From: Bufo bufo
Lineage: Eukaryota > Chordata > Amphibia > Anura > Bufonidae
Length of the DNA stretch: 64,000 nt
NCBI RefSeq assembly: GCF_905171765.1
Contig: NC_053391.1
Span: 690,923,257-690,987,256 of the forward strand
Direction of reading: 5' to 3'
Positions within the stretch are counted from its first letter, which is position 1. Each line of letters opens with the position of its first letter. The translations under genes and the position numbers were made by a program. Shown in pieces: positions 59,111 to 64,000 of this stretch. The notes beneath the pieces are model-generated. The model saw only the letters and a list, made by a program, of their open reading frames with translations. It did no database searches and had not been told where the DNA came from.

Positions 59111-59272
59111 GAGGCATTTTTTTGTGAGGCTGTAAACATTTATTTTCTATCATTTGGATAAAGCTTTTGTGTGTTATGCTTCTAGCCATGAAATTAAAGG
59201 TTGGGGTTCTACTGACAGGTTCTCAAGATTACCCAGAGATTTATGTAAATTTGATCACAGTTAATATTAGAG

Positions 59273-59640
59273 ATGAGCGATCCTGTCAAGGTTCAGTTTA
59301 GGTTTAGTGAAGAGCGGCAGGGGTCATACTCTACATTCTTTTTTTTTTTACGCGAAAATCGGCAAGGTAATGATCGCTGTTCACTTCAGATGGAAAAAAA
59401 TTACGAATATTCTAAAAAACAAATATATAGCACTATATTGAATATAGTGCTATATATTAGTTTTTTAGAATATTCAGCATTTTTTTCCATCTGAAGTCAG
59501 GATTCCTCCCTGCTTAAGTTGCTTGGCCCACAAGCAAGAAGCAGGGAGGAATCATGTTTTCAGATGGAAAAAATGACGAATATTTGATATAACGAATATA
59601 TAGCACTATATTCTAAATATTCACAAATTCTCGAAGGGCT
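59273..59640. mobile_element. A/T-rich palindromic MITE-like element
   Basis: Begins near AGAGATGAGCGATCC, like hAT-type termini in this window. It contains a long near-perfect hairpin at 59383-59497 (ACTTCAGATGGAAAAAAA pairing with its complement, centre near 59440) and a second hairpin at about 59500-59553 (GATTCCTCCCTGCTT arms). It resembles the element at 35369-35820 in composition. Target duplication not resolved. Confidence 0.6.
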
Positions 59641-59699
59641 TCAGATCCCGACAGGCGTCTCTGATAAGCTTCTACTGCCTGACCTCAAAACAACACATT

Positions 59700-60180
59700 C
59701 TCCCTGCTGCTGAGGTGGTCTGGTGTATGACAAAATCACTCAGCTTTCCACTGCACGTACAGACACTCGATCACGCACAATGTTGAATTCCAATGAGTTG
59801 GAACGTTGCAAATCAAGTGGTGTAGCAGCAGGCCGTTCTGTCACTGCAATTCCATTGTTTACTTTATCAACTGCCCACTGGTGTGGCTACTTTCACACAG
59901 GCTGATCAGCATCTACACCCCATGGCAACGCTTGACACATGTGATAGGAAGGAGGGGGATTGGGAGCGACGCTCTGCCCTGCTGCTGTTGGGGATTGGAG
60001 CATGTCCATGAAGGAGAAGCAGGTCGATAAGTGCCTGATGTGGGGACCTTGTTGCCGTGGTGCTGCCTTGCCGCAGAAAACATTGACCCAGTGGGCCACG
60101 AAAGACATGTACTGTCCATGCCCGCAATAGCTTCTCCAGGTGCCACTTTTATCAGACTATGAGATATGATGGTGGACTCC
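59700..60180 (-). pseudogene. Relic of a second hAT transposase family
   Basis: On the minus strand, YMSFVAHWVNVFCGKAAP (near 60105-60050) aligns with the YISLTAHWVNVVAAGP segment of the 19057-24121 transposase. In another frame LICNVPTHWNST (near 59815-59780) matches its LICDVPTRWNST. Order and strand agree with a hAT core. The copy is short, frameshifted and has no BED finger or C-terminal domain left. It is too divergent to be the same family. Confidence 0.7.
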
Positions 60181-60207
60181 TTGGCCTCCCTCCCCTGCTC
60201 TGAATTT

Positions 60208-60447
60208 CGCGCGATATCCCGCAGCCTGCACCGTCCTCTGATAGGCTGCAGGCACTAGGCCTGCAGCCTATCAGTGGAATGGGGAAGGGAGACGCCTCTC
60301 CCTCCCCTGCCCTGTCGCAGAACATCTATCTATATCGCTGTCCTGAGGACGGCGATACAGATGACTATGGAGATGAGCACTTCCACAATGTAAGCGCTCA
60401 TCTCCCTGTGCCCTGCCGCCGCCCCCCACTTGTAACCAGGGCCGCGC
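60208..60447. repeat. Second copy of the 57376-57611 segment
   Basis: Near-identical direct copy 2.8 kb downstream; differences include CTGCAGCCTATCAG against CTGCACCCTATCAG. Both end at ACCAGGGCCGCGCC and then diverge, so this is likely the boundary of a shared mobile repeat. Confidence 0.85.
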
Positions 60448-60530
60448 CGCCAGAGCCATCGCTATTACATGGAGTCTGCAGTCACCAAAAAGCACACTTG
60501 GACAAAGAATTTATCTTTTTGCCCAAGGAG

Positions 60531-61763
60531 CAGGCCCGGCGCCACCAGTAAGGCGACTTAGGCAGTCGCCTAGGGCGCCATTTAGCAGGGGGCACCCTTT
60601 TGCGGTGTAAAAAAAAAGAAAAAAAGTTGGTTATATAAGTTCGGGCGGCCGGCCGGTGGCGCCCCTCATGCTGCACCTCCTGAGCGCTTGCTGCTCTAAA
60701 GAATCTCCGGCCGCCGGCTCAGTGCTGCGCAGCCTGCCTGCGCCTGCTATGTCTGCTCTGTGCTACTGCTGTTGTTAATGTAGCGTGGCCGAGCTCTGTT
60801 CGGTCCGCGGTACAGGAGCTTTTGTTTCCTGTACCCGGCCGGACTGAAAGGAAGTGCTCACTTAGTGTGAGTGACAAAGGGGGGGGGGGGGTAAAATGAG
60901 AGTGACAAAGGGGGGGGGGGGGTAAAATGAGAGTGACAAAAGGGGGGGGGGGTAAAATGAGAGTGACAAGGGGGGGTGTAAAATAAGAGTGACAAGGGGG
61001 GGTAGAATGAGAGTGACAAGGGGGGTAGAATGAGAGTGACAAGGGGGGTAGAATGAGAGTGACAAGGGGGGGTAGAATGAGAGTGACAAGGGGGGTAGAA
61101 TGAGAGTGACAAGGGGGGTAGAATGAGAGTGACAAGGGGGGTAGAATGAGAGTGATAAGGGAGGGGGGTAGAATGAGAGTGATAAGGGAGGGGGGGTAGA
61201 ATGAGAGTGACAAGGGAGGGAGGGGGGAAGAGAGTGACAAGGGAGGGGGGGGAGTGACAAGGGAGGGAGGGGGGGAGAAGAGAGTGACAAGGGAGGGGGG
61301 GAGAGTGACAAGGGAGGGAGGGGGGAGAAGAGAGTGACAAGGGAGGGGGGGAGAGTGACAAGGAAGGGAGGGGGGAGAAGAGAGTGACAAGGGAGTCCCC
61401 AGAGCCAGACCAAGAGCCAGACTGGCACTAAGAGAATATGCCTATTCTTGTCCGCTATTGCGGACAAGAATAGGACATGTTCAATTTTTTTCAGGATTGG
61501 AATTGCGGATCCGGGTCCGCAATTCCGGATCGGGGCCGCACGTCGTGCGGCCCCATAGAAATGTATGGGTCCACAATTCCGTTCCGCAAAAATAGACAGC
61601 TACAAGAAGCTGGATTAACCGTAAGGGAAACATAGCAGTTCTTTTAATTTAAAAGCTGAGAAAGGGGTGGAACATGATATGGGCAGATCATCTGATAAGG
61701 GAAAGGGGGGGGTCGGCAATTTTTATCTTGCCTAGGGCGGCAAAAATCCTTGCACCGGCCCTG
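60531..61763. mobile_element. Non-autonomous hAT element, copy 2 (complete, 1233 bp)
   Basis: The left end CAGGCCCGGCGCC and right end GGTGCAAGG-type complement (GCACCGGCCCTG) are inverted repeats. CCAAGGAG is duplicated at 60523-60530 and 61764-61771. The interior matches 37772-39071: terminal region, CGGCCGGCCGG, G-rich minisatellite, CCGCTATTGCGGACAAGAAT hairpin. It keeps only one arm of the palindrome seen in the other copy. Confidence 0.92.
60873..61392. repeat. G-rich minisatellite in hAT copy 60531-61763
   Basis: About 23 units of GAGAGTGACAAGGGGGG, with subfamilies carrying GTAAAAT, GTAGAAT or GAGAAGA spacers. The dominant spacer differs from the sister array at 38137-38600, so the arrays expanded independently. 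Confidence 0.9.
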
Positions 61764-61771
61764 CCAAGGAG

Positions 61772-62450
61772 TCAGAGAAAGAAGCAGCATCAGCCAAAGT
61801 GAGGGTTGTGTCTTGGGGAAGAGTATATAAGAACCTTTAGAAGATGGGAGCGATATGTCAGGATGGCGTCACTCCTTAGCCAGGAGTGCATCATGAGGTC
61901 CTGAATGGCTGAAGATAGCCTTGTGCTCAGTTCAGATTTGGAATCCAAGCCAGAGTTTTCTCCCATGTGGTGATCAGAGGAGACTGAGGAGGAACAGGAC
62001 CTATGAGGACAAACCCCAGGTCGTTTACGGGACCTGTCACTGGAGGCAGAGCATGCCCTGTCATCAGAGGACACAATGAGGGGGGAGACCGAAGCAGCTG
62101 CAATGTGGTAAGGCAAATGCTCCACCATGGATTGGGAGAATCAAGCAAAGGTTACTGATGGCTTGTGAGAGGGAAGAGACCAATTTAGGAGGATTCAACT
62201 CGAGAATTGCAGGACCTGGGGCATCTTTGAAGGGTTTATTTGGGGGTCAGGCTATCCGCATGGAAGTTTTCTATCACAACAAGCACATGTGAAATATGTA
62301 GAGTTCCCAGGAGGCACGTGGTCTTTGGGTGTTTTTTCTTAGAAGAGGACATGGAGGCTAACAAAGGAGCCTGAAACAGAATAAAGTTAGCCAGAGGCTG
62401 CCTTACTGGATCCCTATTTGCTGTGTCCCAGAAGAGGTGCTGCAGCAGCT
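61772..62450. other. Unclassified sequence, possible minus-strand coding relic
   Basis: The minus strand has a 112-codon open segment (62128-61790), Ser-rich and without a recognised domain. Codons immediately across the hAT at 60531-61763 also remain open. A gag-like retroelement relic is possible, but no motif supports a name. Confidence 0.3.
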
Positions 62451-62520
62451 TTAAAGGGAATCTGTCACCTCCTTTTAGCATTTTAAGCTGTCTCCATCGC
62501 CATGTTCACTAAAGTATAAA
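62451..62520. mobile_element. Stub of a TTAA-type (piggyBac-like) MITE
   Basis: TTAA at 62451-62454 is followed by AGGGAATCTGTCACCTCC, similar to the AGGGCTTCTGTCACCCC end of the element at 44644. No matching right end was seen before unrelated A/T-rich sequence begins near 62520, so it is truncated. Confidence 0.5.
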
Positions 62521-62910
62521 TAATTGAGATGGGGCACACTCTAAAAGTATAGGGATCTTTATTAACATGTAACACTATTTATCACAATACAATATGGTAT
62601 CAGCATATATAAGAATAAATATAGAATAAAAGAGCAGCAGATAAATACTGTTAACAATATTAAAATAGTGGGTTTAAAAGGCAACAATAAATAAATACAA
62701 AGTAAGAATATATAGTCAGATAATATAATTTAATATAACTATGGATCCCAATAAATTATGATGTGGAGTTCATATATTCAATAATAAGTTGAACTGTTCA
62801 GTAATGATCATACCAATTTGCAATAATGACCATACAAGTAATCCACTGATCGTACTTGGTATATTATTCCATAAATTTTTGTTGCGGTAATGCAAGTAAT
62901 CCTCTCCAGC

Positions 62911-63028
62911 AGACAGTCCTTAATCACAACTGTTAACAATAGTCAGTATCCCAAGCGTATTCAGCCTGAAGACAGTTCTTAATCACAACTGTTAACAATA
63001 GTAAATATTTCAAGCGTATTCAGCCTGA
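62911..63028. repeat. 59-bp tandem duplication
   Basis: Two adjacent 59-bp copies beginning AGACAGTCCTTAATCACAAC and AGACAGTTCTTAATCACAAC. Both carry TGTTAACAATAGT and end in CAAGCGTATTCAGCCTGA. Confidence 0.9.
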
Positions 63029-63355
63029 AGGTTTTGTTGAGCAATAATCTGGCTGTTCATACGCACAGCGGCGTCCCGCTGTATTTGCTATGAGAAGCGA
63101 TCGCTTGGAAGAAATGTGCAAGATCTTACCCGAGGGTTTAGATGTACTGGATAATGAGCTCTCGACTCGGCGTGTCTGTCTTGTCTCCGGTCTCAAGAGC
63201 TGATGTCCAAGTTTGAATTTTGGCGCCAGTGGAGTGTGTTTGCTACACGAGGTATGAACCGGTCGTATAGTAGCGTTTAAATCACTGCGGCAATTCGTTG
63301 GTTTGGACGGCAATCTTCCAGGCTTCCTCGGTCTTGCAGGGTCTCTCTTCCCAAT

Positions 63356-63425
63356 GGGGGGATTAACACCAGACGCGTTTCGGGGATTTAAAGAATGACC
63401 CCTTCCTCAGTGGTTAGCATCCCCC
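63356..63425 (-). ncRNA. Hammerhead ribozyme-like motif
   Basis: On the minus strand: helix I outer part GGGGGAT pairs with ATCCCCC (7 bp), then a GCTA/GTTA internal loop, then ACCA/TGGT (4 bp). The core CTGAGGA fits the hammerhead CUGANGA box. Helix II is GGGG/CCCC with loop TCATTCTTTAAAT. GAAA follows, then a 2-bp helix III (AC/GT, loop GC) and the GTC cleavage triplet. Self-cleavage would fall between 63372 and 63371. One extra A lies between the core and helix II. The very short helix III resembles hammerheads reported in Penelope-like elements. Catalysis is not shown by sequence alone. Confidence 0.7.
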
Positions 63426-64000
63426 TACTTGTGCTCCATCTTTATAGTGAATAAGGGATGCAGGAAAGGACTGGTTTGGAATCCAGGATTTTTAGGGATT
63501 GGGATCCAGAAGAATTATTCCTAAGTTTAAGCACATTTTAACTATCGCAGGTAGCAGAAGTTTAAACACATATATAAGGTAATATTTCTTGTATCGGCTG
63601 TCCTATCCCAATAATGGTAAGAGTTATTACAAACAAAGTTGATTAATACATTATATAAGAAAAGAATAAATATAAAATTGAATAGAACTAGGGAAAATAC
63701 ATCAGAAAGGGTCTTTAAAATAACAATATAAAAACATCCATATATAGGCATATCAATGGGTGGAAATAACACATCTCTACTATCACAAAGTTCAAAGTTT
63801 CCTTTTAAAATCACTTTATAAAAAGCACATTAGTATCGCCTATATGTCAGTGCGACTTCAGTGTATATCTGAGATGTTTTTTTCTTTCTTTCTTAAAAGG
63901 TCGGGTAATTGTTTCAGTGTATAAGCATTTATATTACATTGGTCACTGATGCGGTTATAGCGGTGATTAACTGTTATATAATAGGGTTTTCTTACCCATA

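Larger units (their letters stand above)
62521..64000 (-). mobile_element. Penelope-like element, non-coding terminal region (runs off window)
   Basis: A/T-rich DNA holding the hammerhead-like motif at 63356-63425 on the minus strand. Such ribozymes in the CTGANGA...GAAACGCGTC form are characteristic of Penelope-like retroelement terminal repeats. No reverse transcriptase or GIY-YIG endonuclease ORF is visible within the window. Class assignment is an inference from the ribozyme. Confidence 0.5.

Noticed and set aside
63020..63313. 97-codon minus-strand ORF next to the hammerhead motif
   Set aside because: No recognised domain; lies in the non-coding terminal region expected for a Penelope-like element.

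Overview
The window looks like repeat-only DNA from a large vertebrate genome, most likely a frog or toad. The reasons are the mix of hAT, Tc1/mariner, piggyBac-type, Tx1/L1-like LINE, Penelope-like and retroviral sequence, and the absence of any convincing host exon. The species call is inference. Nearly everything is a transposable element, and the elements are nested inside one another, so the layout can be read as a relative chronology.

Positions 1-25686 are the right-hand part of a very large hAT element whose left end lies outside the window. It holds a 141-bp tandem repeat (about 128 units between 1 and 18940), then a minus-strand BED-zinc-finger hAT transposase pseudogene (24121 down to 19057) broken by a 597-bp tandem repeat. 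Beyond the transposase start come 295-bp and 78-bp tandem repeats, a TATA/CCAAT promoter pointing into the transposase, and the terminal inverted repeat. A complete second copy of the same family lies at 28124-35246. It has perfect 8-bp target-site duplications (GTCGTAAC) but only about seven 141-bp units. The array is therefore a component of this hAT family that has grown greatly in one copy, including a 6316-bp (45-unit) higher-order duplication.

Both hAT copies sit inside one degraded endogenous retrovirus on the plus strand: pol at 25687-28123, resumed at 35255, and a probable env at 35844-37771.

At 37772 the env is cut by a non-autonomous hAT. That hAT is cut by a Tc1-like element (39074-54121), which is cut by a 14-kb minus-strand L1/Tx1-type LINE (39107-53276, 15-bp target duplication). 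The LINE holds two Tc1-like elements (39558-43480 and 44547-47098) and a 450-bp TTAA-flanked palindrome. The first Tc1 carries another hAT; the second carries a 984-bp TTAA-flanked palindrome. The second Tc1 has the only intact-looking transposase ORF in the window (338 aa).

From 54122 to the end there are unclassified repeats, several minisatellites, a relic of a second hAT transposase family (about 59700-60180, minus), a second copy of the 37772 hAT with exact target duplications (60531-61763), and a terminal Penelope-like region with a good hammerhead-ribozyme fold on the minus strand (63356-63425). No host gene, rRNA, tRNA or CRISPR array was recognised.
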